Shown: piece after piece, positions 31,201 through 41,491 of the stretch
Numbering within the stretch: position 1 is the first letter of the stretch
Layout: every line of letters begins with the position of its first letter
Assembly (NCBI GenBank): GCA_004431415.1
Contig: QPMI01000003.1
Location: forward strand, 168,791-232,790
Length of the DNA: 64,000 nt
Direction of reading: 5' to 3'
DNA from: Cyanophora paradoxa
Lineage: Eukaryota > Glaucocystophyceae > Cyanophorales > Cyanophoraceae
Position numbers and translations under genes: made by a program
The notes under the pieces: model-generated
What the model was told of the DNA's origin: nothing
The model's database searches: none
The model's input: the letters and a program-made list of their open reading frames with translations, nothing else

Positions 31201-34114
31201 AGGCGCTGCTGGCAATTTTCAAGCCAAATTATCCCTTAAGCGGGATGGCAGCAAATCGTGCTACAAAATGGGCAGTAAAATTGCAGAGATTTATGCCATT
31301 CACGATCGAGCACGTGAAGGGTAAAATCAACGGCGATGCGGACGTGATCTCGCGTTTATATGACTATTATGGTAAAGTGAGACCCCGGAGGGATGTGACT
31401 ACCTCGGAGGTGTCAACGCAGACGGACAGTGACGCAAGCCCCAGCCTAGGCGTAAATGCAGTCTCTGCGTCGAATAATGAGGGAAATGAGGTCGAGGATA
31501 ACGTGGGCACAGAGAGCCCGGCTACACTCGCCGCGTCGCTCACGGACCTGCTCACACCGGCTCAAGCGGGCAGCGGGCCCCCGTCCCTATTCGAGCTGGC
31601 AAAGCTGAACCTGACAGCGACACTTGCTAGTCAGGGCGATCGATTGGCAATCACGGAATTTCTAAAAAGAAGAGAGGTAGCGCACCGGCTCAAGAATAAG
31701 CCAGCGGTGCAGCCGCCACGAATTGTGCATTTCACATTAGCACCAGCGGACAACCCCAGAGCAGAGCAGCTCATGGGTACTCGCAGCTGGAAGCAGCACA
31801 TCGATAGACTTCCTTTGAGTCAGGCGGCAGTGCTCAGTCTGCATATTATGTCAGGGCAAGACAGGCGAGGCCGGCGGGGACCTTGCCTCGGATTCCGGAA
31901 AACGCTGCAGAAAGTAAAAGATGCCTCAAATATAGCAGGCGCAGCGATTCCGGGCTGGATGGTTCGCATCGTACGCGCAGCAGTCGATATCTGTCCGCTG
32001 TGCAGGAGTCGACGTCAGCGCAAACGTCGAGTGCAGCAGCGGGGGGAGTTACCTGCCGTGGCGACGACCCAGCAGTCGGCGGCCACAGCGGATCCTCGTG
32101 TGCGTGACGCACAGCGCGACGATCCGACCTTGCGGGCATTAATTGTTTATATGGAAGGCGGTGCAGCAGCACAAAAGCTTACAGTCAAGGAACGCGAGGC
32201 GTTAGCTGTACAGTCACAGGATTATACGTTAGGTCCTGGCGGTCTGCTGCTTCATCTGTCGTATCCCCACGGGGAGACACGTGAGCGCATCGTGATCCCA
32301 GTTTCCCTGCGGAAGGAAATTATTAAGGAAGCGCATAGCGGCTTCGGATCGGGACACGGCGGTTATCATGCGACGAATAATCGACTTCAGCGAAGTTTTT
32401 ATTGGCCCCGGATGCGGGACTCGGTTCGCAAATATGTATCTCTGTGCGAGCACTGCCGCACCCAGAAATTTGATAGGCCGACTAGCAAAGAGCCTACGCC
32501 GCGATATTCGTCTCGGCCTATGCAGCGCTGGCAGATGGACGAAGTCAATTTCGCTGGCAAGGGTGGAAAGGCATTGATCACCTTTGAAGACACGTTCAGT
32601 AAATGGATGTGTGCGTCGGCGCATGAAAGCGTAAATGCGCAGACCATTATTCAAGCAATCTTGGCGGTAATCTACGAGCACGGCTTGATGATCGAACTTG
32701 AATGCGATCAAGGGTCAGCTTTCACGTCGAAAGAAGTGCGCGAGTTTCTCACCTTGATGGGAATTAAATTGGTGATCATGCCAGCATATACGCCGCAAGC
32801 GAAAGGTGTGCTGGAACGCGGACATCAGACGCTAGAAGCCAAAATCCGCAGCTTAGCTAGTGATCATAAAACGCACTGGACACGTGTGGTCGGTGAGGCA
32901 CTGCTAGCTATGCGCACGACGGTTTCTCAAGCTACGGGATTCACGCCGTTCCGGCTCATGCGCGGATACGATCCCTATCTTCCGATCGATCTGCACTATG
33001 CGTCACTGCCTACGCTCGCAGAGGGCGCGCCGCGGCTCACGGCAGTCGAGGTGCAGACAGCAGCGTTTGGACCCGCAAAGACTACGGTAGCGGCCGACGC
33101 AGTGGACGAAGATGCGGTCTGGATCCGCGATTCCGCCTGTACGAATGGCTGGCGCTTAGCAGCCAACAAGCACAGCAGCGCGGGACGTATGCGTACACAT
33201 ATGCGATGCCGCTGGCGTTCGGACGCAACTGCAGCAGCGGCGGCTATGATATATATTGCTGGTATAGCTAAGCAACTCACTTTCACGAACCCTGGCCCCG
33301 CGCTTCTGAAGCCGTCTTCACGTCGACCCCCTAAGCTGCGAGGCGCGCAGGCAACTGCAGCGGGCGGCGTTGAACACGCTGAGGCCGATATGGGCACCGA
33401 TATCGAAGGCGATATGCATACGTATACGCGTCAAATGCATAGACATGCACAGTTAGCTGAGCGGCATATGCATATAGCGGACTCGACCAGCTCGAGCGGC
33501 AATGCCACAGCTGCAGCTGAAGCTGAAGCTGGTATTAGGACCGATAACAACGCTAGCCTTGGCGTTGGCGGCCCGGGGGTTGGCATGCGCAGTGCGGTGC
33601 CCGCGCACTCTTCAGCTGCTAGTGGTACTACTAGTAGCGCTGCACACGGACCGGAAATTAATATTGAACAGCGGTCGACTGGCAGTGATCAGCCAACGTC
33701 GGCAATGTACAGGTCGATAGTCCAGTTACCCGCTTCTAATGAAGTACTCACGGCTTGGTTAAAAATCCACAAAAATCAGCAAATTGCTGATTGGCGGATG
33801 GCCTTTCTGAATCTGTTCAAACAGAGCTTGAGAATTAAGCACGGTTGGATCGACAAGGGGCGCCGAAGGAATTTCAAAGTCGGCGATCCAGTTGATTTAT
33901 ATCTGCCACCGGAGAGAACCAAAAAGCCTGGACAGGCTGCCGCTTCTGGTATTCCGGACCATATATTGTCGAGGAGGTAGTGAGCGGGTCTCGGGTTAAA
34001 GTCCGGTCGGTGCCGGATGATCCCCGAATTTTTCATCGACCTGGGCAGTTGATCGAGGTCCATGTCTCGCGGTTGCGACCCTTTCCGATCGAGAACCTTT
34101 TGTCTTTGCCTTGA
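28215..34114 (+). CDS. pol: Pol polyprotein (PR-RT-RNaseH-IN), one late frameshift
   Basis: The frame is open from GTG 28215; the first ATG in frame is near 28380. Domains: aspartic protease with LIDSGAAYS (about residue 305); reverse transcriptase with RFCVDYRQLN, LDMVSGYWQ, LPFGLSGAP and the YLDD active site (about residue 775); RNase H starting QTDACIDGFSA (about 923); integrase HHCC zinc finger (H..H..CEHC, about 1372-1410) and catalytic core with QMDEVNF, CDQGSAF and GVLERGHQ, an intact D,D(35)E triad. A Ser/Ala/His-rich low-complexity insertion follows. The longest frame stops at 33980, but the typical GPY-type C-terminal module (SGPYIVEEVV...RLRPF) continues in the next frame to TGA 34112-34114, so one base has been lost or gained near 33940. 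Confidence 0.9.
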
Positions 34115-34169
34115 GGCGTACCCGGTTTGCTTTTTAAGCGTCGAGGTCGACGCTTGGTGGAGGCCGGCA
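34115..34169 (+). other. Polypurine region and LTR-edge duplicate before 3' LTR
   Basis: A 19-base word, CGTACCCGGTTTGCTTTTT, occurs here (34118-34136) and again just inside the 3' LTR (34186-34204). It looks like an internal partial copy of the LTR edge. GGTGGAGG at 34156-34163 is the best polypurine-tract candidate for plus-strand priming. Confidence 0.5.
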
Positions 34170-35128
34170 TGTTAAGGCCGTATGGCCGTACCCGGTTTGC
34201 TTTTTCGACTGAATATTATAATTTAGTCATTCTAGCCGCACTCGTGTAAATGTCAGGCCCCGTAGTCCCCGGACATCCGGCGGGACGGCCTGAGTGTCGC
34301 AGCTGTGCGGCGTCGGACCGGAGTCTGGTCGGTCGGCTGCAGCGGCATGCCAGTAGGGCGCGCTTGAGCACGGATCTATAAGCGGTCGAGCTCAAGACGG
34401 CTAGACGTATTTATCATTACGAGCCGAGTGGGCTCGAGCCGGCTCGTGGTTCAAGCCGGCTCGGGGCCCCTCGGACCTGGCGTCGGTTCCGGGTCGAGTA
34501 ATTAAGCAACTGACAGCGGGCATGGGCCGGCTACAGTCTGGCGCATGCTACGTGATATAGCCGCGGACTCAGACCTAGCTGACTACCAGCCTAGTACCAG
34601 GACACGTGAGTGGAACCGCGTCGCCGGTTGACCGACGGCCGGTAACCATTGGTCGGAAGGTTGGTAGTATGGCGGCGCCGGGTAAAAGGAGGCGGTACCC
34701 GTCTGGATTGCGATCCGAGTCTCTAAAACTCGGTAATTCGGCCAGGAAGCGCATTCTTGAAGCTCGCCTAATCGCTGCAGCATCGCAGCGAAGCTAGGCG
34801 CCGTCGGCCTTCCTACCTGACACGCTTCACGTTCATCTGGTGCCTGAACCTGATTCTTACGACCCCTTCCCCTGATTCATGTAAAGCTTTGCACTGATCA
34901 AAACCCGCGTTCTAGACCCAAAATGTCAGACTCCAAGGGATCTGCTGTCAATAACAAGACTCCGCCCTTTGCGTCCGACTTCCCTGGCTTGGTTGGGAAG
35001 CACGGCCATAACTGGGACGGGCAGTTCGCCGCTCTTGGGAAGCCTGAGGTTGGTCTTTTGTTCTTAATTGTGGGATTCCCGGGATAGTTCAGGAGCCTTG
35101 ATCCGAAGAGGTTCTAGTCACCTTTTCA
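34170..35128 (+). repeat. 3' LTR of Ty3/gypsy element
   Basis: Direct repeat of 24618-25575 with one extra C near 34870. It starts TGTTAAGG and ends CCTTTTCA, and is followed by TGGT, the target-site duplication. Its terminal bases supply a fortuitous stop codon to the interrupted fibre gene. Confidence 0.95.
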
Positions 35129-36683
35129 TGGTAAGAGTGAAACTAATAGTAGCTTCGGAAGTCAATAAGCTGTTTCGGATGATAAGTAAATTGTATGTCT
35201 CGTTAATGACAAACGAAACCTGAAACCCTGTGGAGGTGACATTTTGAATAAATGCTTTATTCGATTCATTATTGTTAGTGATAGGATTATAATAAGTAGT
35301 GTGATCCACCAATGAAACAGTGGGTATAGTCGTCTCGAAACCTGTGACACCCAACTGATCCCAAGTGAATGTATATGTAGGTTTGCCTACATAAGCGACA
35401 TAGACCCCATTCGCGATCTGCTGAGGGTATCCCTCGACAGTGTAGGTCTCAGTCCGCGAAACTGATTGGGAAAGGTTACTATTAAAGTCAGTGTAGCTGA
35501 TCAGTGCATTATCACTGGTGAGAATCTGATTAGGTCGGAGTGAGTGATTAAATGGAAGGATTAAATTGGAGGCAAACATGGAAACTCCATGCAACTCTGA
35601 CCATCTCAGATTCGATAAACCAACTCGGTATGTGTTGTCAGTCGCGGGGTATATGTTCCTTTTCGACAGAATATGGGCTAAGGTAATTGCAAGCGCTCCA
35701 TCTGCTGCAAACAGAGCATTAATTTCTGATTGCAAAGCCGCGATTTCGGTTGTGTGGGTCGTGAGGGTTCCATCTTGGCTGGAATCTTTGGTGTTCTTGT
35801 TCCTCTCAAACTCCAAAAACGCCTTTACGATGTCCTTGCCTAAAAGATCGTTTATATTGTCTCTGGTAATGTAAACATGATCTGTTCTCAGTGCCTGTTT
35901 CTCTGTGGTAAAAGCCGGAATTTCTTCTGCAAATGATATAGTCGTTTTATCAAGTGCTAAGGATCTCACATTCGGAGCATTGGCGCCAATAACATCCACA
36001 ACGTTCCCGTTTTCGACAATTTCTAAGGTCGGTTTCGCGGGGTCTAATGTGAAAACACCCTCTGTTATCTGGGGAACCGATTCGCTCTTCTGAATCACAA
36101 AGGATTCGATGTTTAGGTTACAGGTTGCGACATTGGTGGCGAAAAACGACTCGGAGTTAAGCGAGTTTACATTTAGGGTATCCGTAGTGATGTTACTTGC
36201 TGTAATGTTACTCGTCGTTAGATTACCTGCTGAGAGATCATGGACGACCTCTACCTTTGTTTTCCGTGTGGATACTCCCGCTATAAGTGTGCTATTATCC
36301 ACGATTCTCATAGCTGCATTTTGGAAACCGCTCTCATCTTGAATGAAGAAGTTTAAGCGACCTCTATCGAATGCTTTCGGGATGTTCCTACGATTATATC
36401 GCACCGTTTTCGGTAGCTGGCGGGTTGCCTGAATGCTGGCGACTCTGTTTCGTTCGTTATCATCGAGTAAAAAGTCGATTCCAAGTTTATGATCCCCTTT
36501 CTCGACGTTCAGTAACTGCAAAGCTGCGGGTCTGCTCGGTGTCCCACTGACTGGATCTTCGCGGTCTGCATTGTAATTTATTCTCAGAGACCCGCGAATT
36601 TCAGTGTTTACCTGATCAGTGTCCTCTATCTGAGTGGTCGAATTAATAACTCGTGCGTCTGGTCGCGGATTCAGGAACGACAT
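35129..36683 (-). pseudogene. Giant fibre gene, N-terminal part
   Basis: This is the 5' part of the gene continued at 22443-24617. The start is ATG at 36681-36683 (MSFLNPRPDARVIN); the frame extends upstream of this, but the ATG sits 44 bases from the divergent patatin gene. Shaft features include iterated NLTTSNITASNITTDTLNVNSLNSE, the DKTTISFAEEIPAFTTEK region, a short coiled-coil-like segment with HTTEIAALQSEINALFA, and NTYRVGLSNLRWSELHG, matching the LGANSLRWNTV word in the C-terminal part and phage tail-fibre sequences. The frame meets the LTR at 35128 and would continue in frame across the insertion, giving a fibre of about 1,200-1,250 residues. It is broken by the retrotransposon and otherwise intact. 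Confidence 0.8.
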
Positions 36684-36726
36684 CCTCTTTATAAACAAAG
36701 AAGATATATAAGAAGTATATAAGATA
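36684..36726. promoter_or_regulatory. Bidirectional promoter between fibre and patatin genes
   Basis: This 43-bp divergent spacer is very AT-rich, with TATAAACAAAG, GATATATAAG and GTATATAAGATA. The TATA-like words can serve both directions. It lacks the TTTTCTCCGG motif found before other viral genes, so fibre and patatin genes may belong to another expression class. Confidence 0.4.
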
Positions 36727-38220
36727 ATGAAGACCGTCCTCGCTTTGAGTGGTGGAGGGTCGCGTGGAATAATCGAGGCTGCTATACTGGCACAGATTGA
36801 AGCCCAAACCGGTAAACGAATCCAACAGCTATTCGACTGCTTTGCGGGAACATCCACAGGTGGATTAATCGCGCTCCTATTGAATATCAAGGGAACCGAT
36901 GGCGCCCCTAAATATACTGCCACTGATATTCTGGCGCTCTACAAAGCGAAGCTGCCGCTGATTTTCGCGAATCCACGAGTGCTTACATCGATTGTACAGC
37001 GCCCAAAGTACGAAGCAACTAACTTAGAAGCTGTGGCTCTGGAACTCTGCGGCTCAGCGACCATGGCGGATCTCTACAAACCCACCATAGTAACTGCGTT
37101 CGACACGGTTCAAATGTCCCCCGTTTTTATTTCAAGCAACGATGAAGATATTAATGGGATGCTTGTGCGCGATGCTGCAAGGGCTACCTCGGCTGCGCCC
37201 ACCTATTTCGAGCCGAAACAAGTCACAGTCGCCGGGAGAACATATTGTTTAATCGATGGTTGCATGAGCGGAAATAATTCGCCCGGGGTTTGTGGTTACA
37301 CATTCGCCCGCACTTTATTCGGAAACTCTTGCGAGGAGGAGCTTATCGTGGTCTCGATTACGGCGGGTCACGTCCAAGACTCTGATAAGGCGACATCTGG
37401 ATATTCGTACGACACTATGAAAAATTGGGGGATCGTGCAATGGATGCTAAGCGCCACAGGATCGCCAATTCTCAGCATGTTCTTAGAGTCGAGTGATCTA
37501 AACGCCCACGTAAAGCTACTGGAACTTTTACCCAGAAACGATGATCAGAATTACGATCGCTACTATAAGCTGAGCGTTCCTTTACCGAAAGATAAAATGA
37601 CCCTCGATACTATCACAACGACGCACTTGCAATATTTAGAAACGGAAGCGCTCGCGTTTGTTTCCGCACAGCAAACGTATTTTAATGCGATGTATTCAGT
37701 GCTGACGATGAATATATCAGAGGGAGACGTTCCCATTATTAATCTGTCCGGGTGCACAGATGTAAGTGTACCCCCGGAGTCTAACTGGGTGCCGCTCGAT
37801 AATAGCGCCTTTATTGCGGAATTTGGCACAGCTTCTGATGCCCGCTGGTCAAATGCTACGGGGTGGGTGGGATTTACCAACCCGCCGCAAGGTAGTAGGT
37901 CGGGAGGCAATTATTTACGCATTGATTTTCCGCGTCTGTTTATGCTTTCCTCTATAAAAATGAAGCCGGCTGCGAATGGAAACTACATTAAAACGTTTGA
38001 GATCGATTACCAATTAACTCCGGGAGTTTCTGCGCTTGTCACATACACAGAAGCCGGCGCGACGAGAGTGTTTACCAATGCAAATCAAATAGCCGGAAGT
38101 GTAGAGCCCGACGAACATTTCTTAGCGAACCCGAGATCTGTGAGAACCCTCGTAATCTGGGTGCTCACGACGAACGTAGCTTCGGCATGCCGAATTGATT
38201 TCGAGGGCTACTACGTGTGA
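36727..38220 (+). CDS. Patatin-like phospholipase with C-terminal discoidin-like domain
   Basis: This protein has 497 residues. The N-terminal 330 are a patatin-type lipid acyl hydrolase: oxyanion motif GGGSRG (9-14), nucleophile motif GTSTGG (41-46) containing the catalytic Ser, and DGC at about 177 supplying the Asp of the Ser-Asp dyad (usual DGG/DGA). It would cleave acyl chains from membrane phospholipids. The last 130 residues (from about 365: WSNATGWVGFTNPP, GNYLRIDFPRLFMLSSIKM, YIKTFEIDYQL) match the F5/8-type C (discoidin) beta-sandwich pattern, which binds sugars or membranes. No signal peptide is seen. It is divergent from the fibre gene and adjacent to capsid genes, so it is a candidate virion or entry enzyme. 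All catalytic motifs are present and the frame is intact. Confidence 0.85.
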   Translation: MKTVLALSGGGSRGIIEAAILAQIEAQTGKRIQQLFDCFAGTSTGGLIALLLNIKGTDGAPKYTATDILALYKAKLPLIFANPRVLTSIVQRPKYEATNLEAVALELCGSATMADLYKPTIVTAFDTVQMSPVFISSNDEDINGMLVRDAARATSAAPTYFEPKQVTVAGRTYCLIDGCMSGNNSPGVCGYTFARTLFGNSCEEELIVVSITAGHVQDSDKATSGYSYDTMKNWGIVQWMLSATGSPILSMFLESSDLNAHVKLLELLPRNDDQNYDRYYKLSVPLPKDKMTLDTITTTHLQYLETEALAFVSAQQTYFNAMYSVLTMNISEGDVPIINLSGCTDVSVPPESNWVPLDNSAFIAEFGTASDARWSNATGWVGFTNPPQGSRSGGNYLRIDFPRLFMLSSIKMKPAANGNYIKTFEIDYQLTPGVSALVTYTEAGATRVFTNANQIAGSVEPDEHFLANPRSVRTLVIWVLTTNVASACRIDFEGYYV

Positions 38221-38227
38221 ACAGCGC

Positions 38228-39073
38228 TTAATCCGTGATCACTTCCAGCTGAAACGAGTATGAGAGACCGTTTATATCTGCAACAGATCCCCGCCATTTT
38301 CGAAGCGAAATTGTGAGACGATCTAAATCGAGTTGCGATGTGACATTTACGAAAGGGATGCTTGCGCTCGGTTCGTGGTAAAAGGAATATCTACCAAAGT
38401 CCGAGTTCATCTGAATTCGCAATAGATAGGAGTCGTCGAAATTGTTCTGTCTCCCAGTAACCGCTGCGAATTTGGTAAACGGGCGGAGCTCTTCGATATC
38501 AAGGTAAATATATGGAATTGCATTAAAGTCGACCATTTTCGGGCATATAATCGCGTAGCGACTGGGGTAATCTCTGAGTGGAACCGGCACTGGTTCTGGT
38601 GTGCTGGCGTAAACCACTCCGGGTTCTATGCCGAGACAGTCACAGAACTCCTGGTCTGAGGACTCTAATGTAAAAGGGCTATTCGGAGATGAGAACACGA
38701 AGCGGTTCGTAGAGAGAGCGAGAGAATAGGAGACCGGGAAGAGACCGAGTGGATTAAAAGAACCGCCCGCAAATCCGAGTAAAGCATCACTGTTTAGAGC
38801 TCTCTCTTTCGGATATCGTTCGTTATCAGCATCGACGTAATAATAATCGTTTACGCTGGGAATCGGTGCTATCATTTTGGATGCGGGGATTACTGTGGGC
38901 TCTTCGTTCAAAAACGTTATAGTTATTGTCTGATCGGGCGGAACAACATAAGAGCTATTGGGAATCTCAGCGGATAGCACACGAAATCGTCGTACATTAT
39001 TAAGGCGCGTTTTCAAGTGCAGCACGCCGTTTTCAAGGTCTCTACTGTCGCAATTTATTGTTATTCTTTTCAT
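38228..39073 (-). CDS. Minor capsid / penton-like protein A
   Basis: This protein has 281 residues, starting MKRITINCDSRDL. The N-terminal pattern ITINCDSRD...NVRRFRVLSAEIPNSSY matches the next gene (LSFSSDDRD...NVKSVRLVQATVPNVL) and the minor capsid (penton) proteins of Polinton-like viruses, in which S-D/S-R-D is followed by a strand with V-x-L-x-x-A-x-x-P-N. The rest is beta-rich (YIYLDIEELRPF; YLLRIQMNSDFG), compatible with a single jelly roll. It is transcribed convergently with the patatin gene (7-base spacer) and divergently from the next capsid gene. Penton proteins close the fivefold vertices of the capsid. Family assignment is by pattern, not by search. The frame is intact. Confidence 0.65.
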   Translation of the reverse strand: MKRITINCDSRDLENGVLHLKTRLNNVRRFRVLSAEIPNSSYVVPPDQTITITFLNEEPTVIPASKMIAPIPSVNDYYYVDADNERYPKERALNSDALLGFAGGSFNPLGLFPVSYSLALSTNRFVFSSPNSPFTLESSDQEFCDCLGIEPGVVYASTPEPVPVPLRDYPSRYAIICPKMVDFNAIPYIYLDIEELRPFTKFAAVTGRQNNFDDSYLLRIQMNSDFGRYSFYHEPSASIPFVNVTSQLDLDRLTISLRKWRGSVADINGLSYSFQLEVITD

Positions 39074-39089
39074 AATCTATTATAGTAAG

Positions 39090-40016
39090 ATGAAAGAATA
39101 CCTGAGCTTTTCGAGCGATGATCGCGACGAGGAGTTTACACAGCCAAACCAGTATGTAGTGACATTACCCCGTCGCTATGACAACGTAAAATCGGTGCGC
39201 CTGGTGCAGGCAACGGTTCCCAATGTTCTTTCGACCGTGACAAATGATATAGACGCCACTGGTGCAACCATCGAGCGCATGGAACTCTATTTCTCGGTCA
39301 CAGCTTCGGATTCCGGATTCGTGACCATCACAATCCCCAAAGGATTTTACACCAAAGACGACCTTGCCGCAAAAGTCACAGAAAGACTCGAAGCAGCTCG
39401 CCTTTCAGATTTCGGTGGAAAATATATTAAATGCCGCTATAATACTACTTCAAAGATCTATGAGTTTTTCAGTGATAGTAACTTTTGGTTCAAGTTCTCC
39501 AAAGCTTCCCCTGAAACACTCAGAAAATCCAGTAACCGCAAAGCAATCGCTAAGAAACTCGCAATATTCGGTTTCAAAGATATTCAGCTATATGTTTACG
39601 AGACATTTACCCCTCTTGCAAGCGATACATTCCTTGTGTTTAATCCTGGGACGGGAACTGTGACACTCAATCGACGCATTCGCGGCTATACTCGTGGAGA
39701 TGAGACCCCGGCGGCGATGATCTGGCTATATATTGACGAATTTGCGCCGTTTATTCGCTCAGTCAACAAGCACGTCGATGGTTATTTCATGCGCATTCCA
39801 ATCCCACAGGAACTCGAACATGGTGATATCTACCACTTCGACACGTCCACTACGGTGCCTCTCATTCGTGAATTCCGCGAATTAAAATCGTTCGACCGCT
39901 TGACGATTAAACTCATCGACCATGATGGCGCTCTCTTAGATTTCGGGGTTTGGGCGCATTATTTCACTTTTGAAATCGAAACCTACGACGCACCGCCCGA
40001 AATGAATTTCTACTAA
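39090..40016 (+). CDS. Minor capsid / penton-like protein B
   Basis: This protein has 308 residues from the ATG at 39090; longer starts lie inside the divergent gene. It starts MKEYLSFSSDDRDEEFTQPNQYVVTLPRRYDNVKSVRLVQATVPN, the same layout as protein A, and it ends with FDRLTIKLIDHDGALLDFGVWAHYFTFEIE. The Y..F..P..F.RSV pattern (IDEFAPFIRSVNKH) is shared with A (LEELRPFTKFAAV). Two diverged copies suggest that the vertex and another capsid position use paralogous jelly rolls. A TATTATAGTA stretch sits directly before the start. The gene lies 47 bases upstream of the major capsid gene, the usual minor/major pairing in this virus group. Confidence 0.7.
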   Translation: MKEYLSFSSDDRDEEFTQPNQYVVTLPRRYDNVKSVRLVQATVPNVLSTVTNDIDATGATIERMELYFSVTASDSGFVTITIPKGFYTKDDLAAKVTERLEAARLSDFGGKYIKCRYNTTSKIYEFFSDSNFWFKFSKASPETLRKSSNRKAIAKKLAIFGFKDIQLYVYETFTPLASDTFLVFNPGTGTVTLNRRIRGYTRGDETPAAMIWLYIDEFAPFIRSVNKHVDGYFMRIPIPQELEHGDIYHFDTSTTVPLIREFRELKSFDRLTIKLIDHDGALLDFGVWAHYFTFEIETYDAPPEMNFY

Positions 40017-40022
40017 GCCCTT

Positions 40023-40040
40023 TAAATTATTTTCTGATCC
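40023..40040 (+). promoter_or_regulatory. Viral promoter motif before major capsid gene
   Basis: AAATTATTTTCT followed by GATCC lies about 25 bases before the capsid ATG. It shares AAATTATTTTCT with the sites before the polymerase and DUF5710 genes but lacks the CCGG that follows there. A purine-rich AAAGATAAGAGAAG precedes the start. Confidence 0.5.
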
Positions 40041-40063
40041 CAAAGATAAGAGAAGAAACGCTC

Positions 40064-41376
40064 ATGGAGACTAACAGCCAATTCCAGCGCCCAACGCTGA
40101 AATCTATGCTCACCACCGATGACTACAAGGATTATTTCCTAAACAAGTCGCTGGTCATTGGAACGTCCTCTGGCACTAAGCCACTTCGAGTTCTGGTCGC
40201 CCCGATACCGAACCAACCAATGCCCTCGGTAACCGAGTAGTTTTCAAAATCCCCCGCTACCATTTCCTGAATGGTCTCGCGCTGCAACTCGATCTAAACC
40301 CGATCACCCTCACTGATCTCACGAATGGTGTCGCTGGAACTACTGGCTACCTTCGCGTCATTGGATCGCTGATTAAGCGCATCGAAATCTCTCACGCTTC
40401 ATTCCGCTATGTTGTACCGGAAGATTTCGTCACCCAGTATTTTCTACTGATGACTGAACAGGGCGAACTCGATAAGAAACTTCGCTATGTCGGTGGTCTT
40501 GTCGGAACCGCTGGTAACACTGTCGGTGGAACCTACGAAATCGATTTACCCTCTCCTTTCGAGAAGGCGATGTTCCCACTTTGCGCTCTGAACTCTGAGA
40601 TCACAGTGGAAATCGAATTCAAGGCGCAAGGGGATGGTATCATTGAGGATGTGAATAATGTTGCTAATATTGCGGTAACCAACAATGGCGCTTCCCTTCA
40701 AGTGCTGAAACCCCGCGTTATTTGCAAGGTTGTAAACGCCGATGAGGCGGTTGTATCGGAGACCATTGCCCGTGTTAAATCGACTGGCATCGCGATCCCC
40801 TACAACGAAATCGGTTTCCTACACACAGATTTCCAGCCGACCGCCTCCGGTTCGCGAGTCAATCTCTCGCAACTCACAGGTGCGGGTCTCATCCACACTC
40901 TCGTATTCTCTGTGCGCCAAAACGCGAAGACGAAGGTTAACAACGGAACTCTCTCGGTTCTGGCTCCTCGTGCACTCAGAACCAACGCCGTAAGCTTCTA
41001 TGTGGAACTCAACAATAACCGCCTTTACTCAAATACTTCGCTTCCTCTCATGATTGCCGCGACCGAACTTCAAGATAAATATAATTCGGCGATCTTTACC
41101 GAGAGCACAAGCTACCCCGCTCTCACTGGCATTTACTTCGGTGCTGGAAACGGAAAGGCGTCGCTTCTAAACCAAGAGAACACGGGCTACATCGATGCCA
41201 CAGGCACATCGGCGTTCGATCTGGTCTTCGAATTCAACGGTGTCACAACGGCAGCCGAAGGTTCATCAGAATGGTATGCATCATCGGCATATCAGAAGAT
41301 GCAAATTCAGTGCATTGCCCTCGCCCACAACATCATGATAATTTCCGCCGACGGAATCCGAAGAGTATCCGCATGA
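40064..41376 (+). CDS. Major capsid protein (double jelly roll type), one frameshift
   Basis: The ATG at 40064 opens METNSQFQRPTLKSML. The frame stops at 40238-40240, while the neighbouring frame continues VVFKIPRYHFLNGLALQLDL from the same point through to the TGA at 41374. One missing base near the CCC at 40223-40225 explains it. The total would be about 437 residues. Position between the minor capsid and packaging ATPase genes, N-terminal location of the first strand and beta-rich content (YEIDLPSPFEKAMFPLCAL, EITVEIEF, NPRLYSNTSLPLMIAATE-like region) fit the double-jelly-roll capsid proteins of Polinton-like viruses, though this one is short for the family. Identification leans on synteny. 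The frameshift may be decay or an assembly error. Confidence 0.65.
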
Positions 41377-41491
41377 TTACCATATTCAGTCTCATTTTTA
41401 CAACATTTTCATCGTTTTGGAAATTTCCAGTAAGAGATACCCACAAAAAGCATTTAAAGACAAGCCAACAATCAGTATATTAAGAAACAAG

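Larger units (their letters stand above)
24618..35128 (+). mobile_element. Ty3/gypsy LTR retrotransposon, complete
   Basis: This 10.5-kb element is on the plus strand, inserted in the minus-strand giant fibre gene. LTRs of about 958 bp flank a leader that carries a spliced extra gene, gag (26690-28135) and pol (28215-34114). The target-site duplication is TGGT (24614-24617 and 35129-35132), extendable to ATGGT if a shared A is counted. Pol order is protease, reverse transcriptase, RNase H, integrase, which is the Ty3/gypsy order. No canonical TGG-type primer-binding site follows the 5' LTR. A purine-rich GGTGGAGG lies 10-20 bases before the 3' LTR. The only clear defect seen is one frameshift near the end of pol. 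Confidence 0.95.

Noticed and set aside
35118-35128. True C-terminus of the N-terminal fibre fragment (KR then stop)
   Set aside because: These codons are supplied by the LTR edge; the fibre frame continues on the other side of the retrotransposon.
37563-37910. Antisense frame within the patatin gene
   Set aside because: Shadow frame without motifs; the sense frame has complete catalytic motifs and a second domain.
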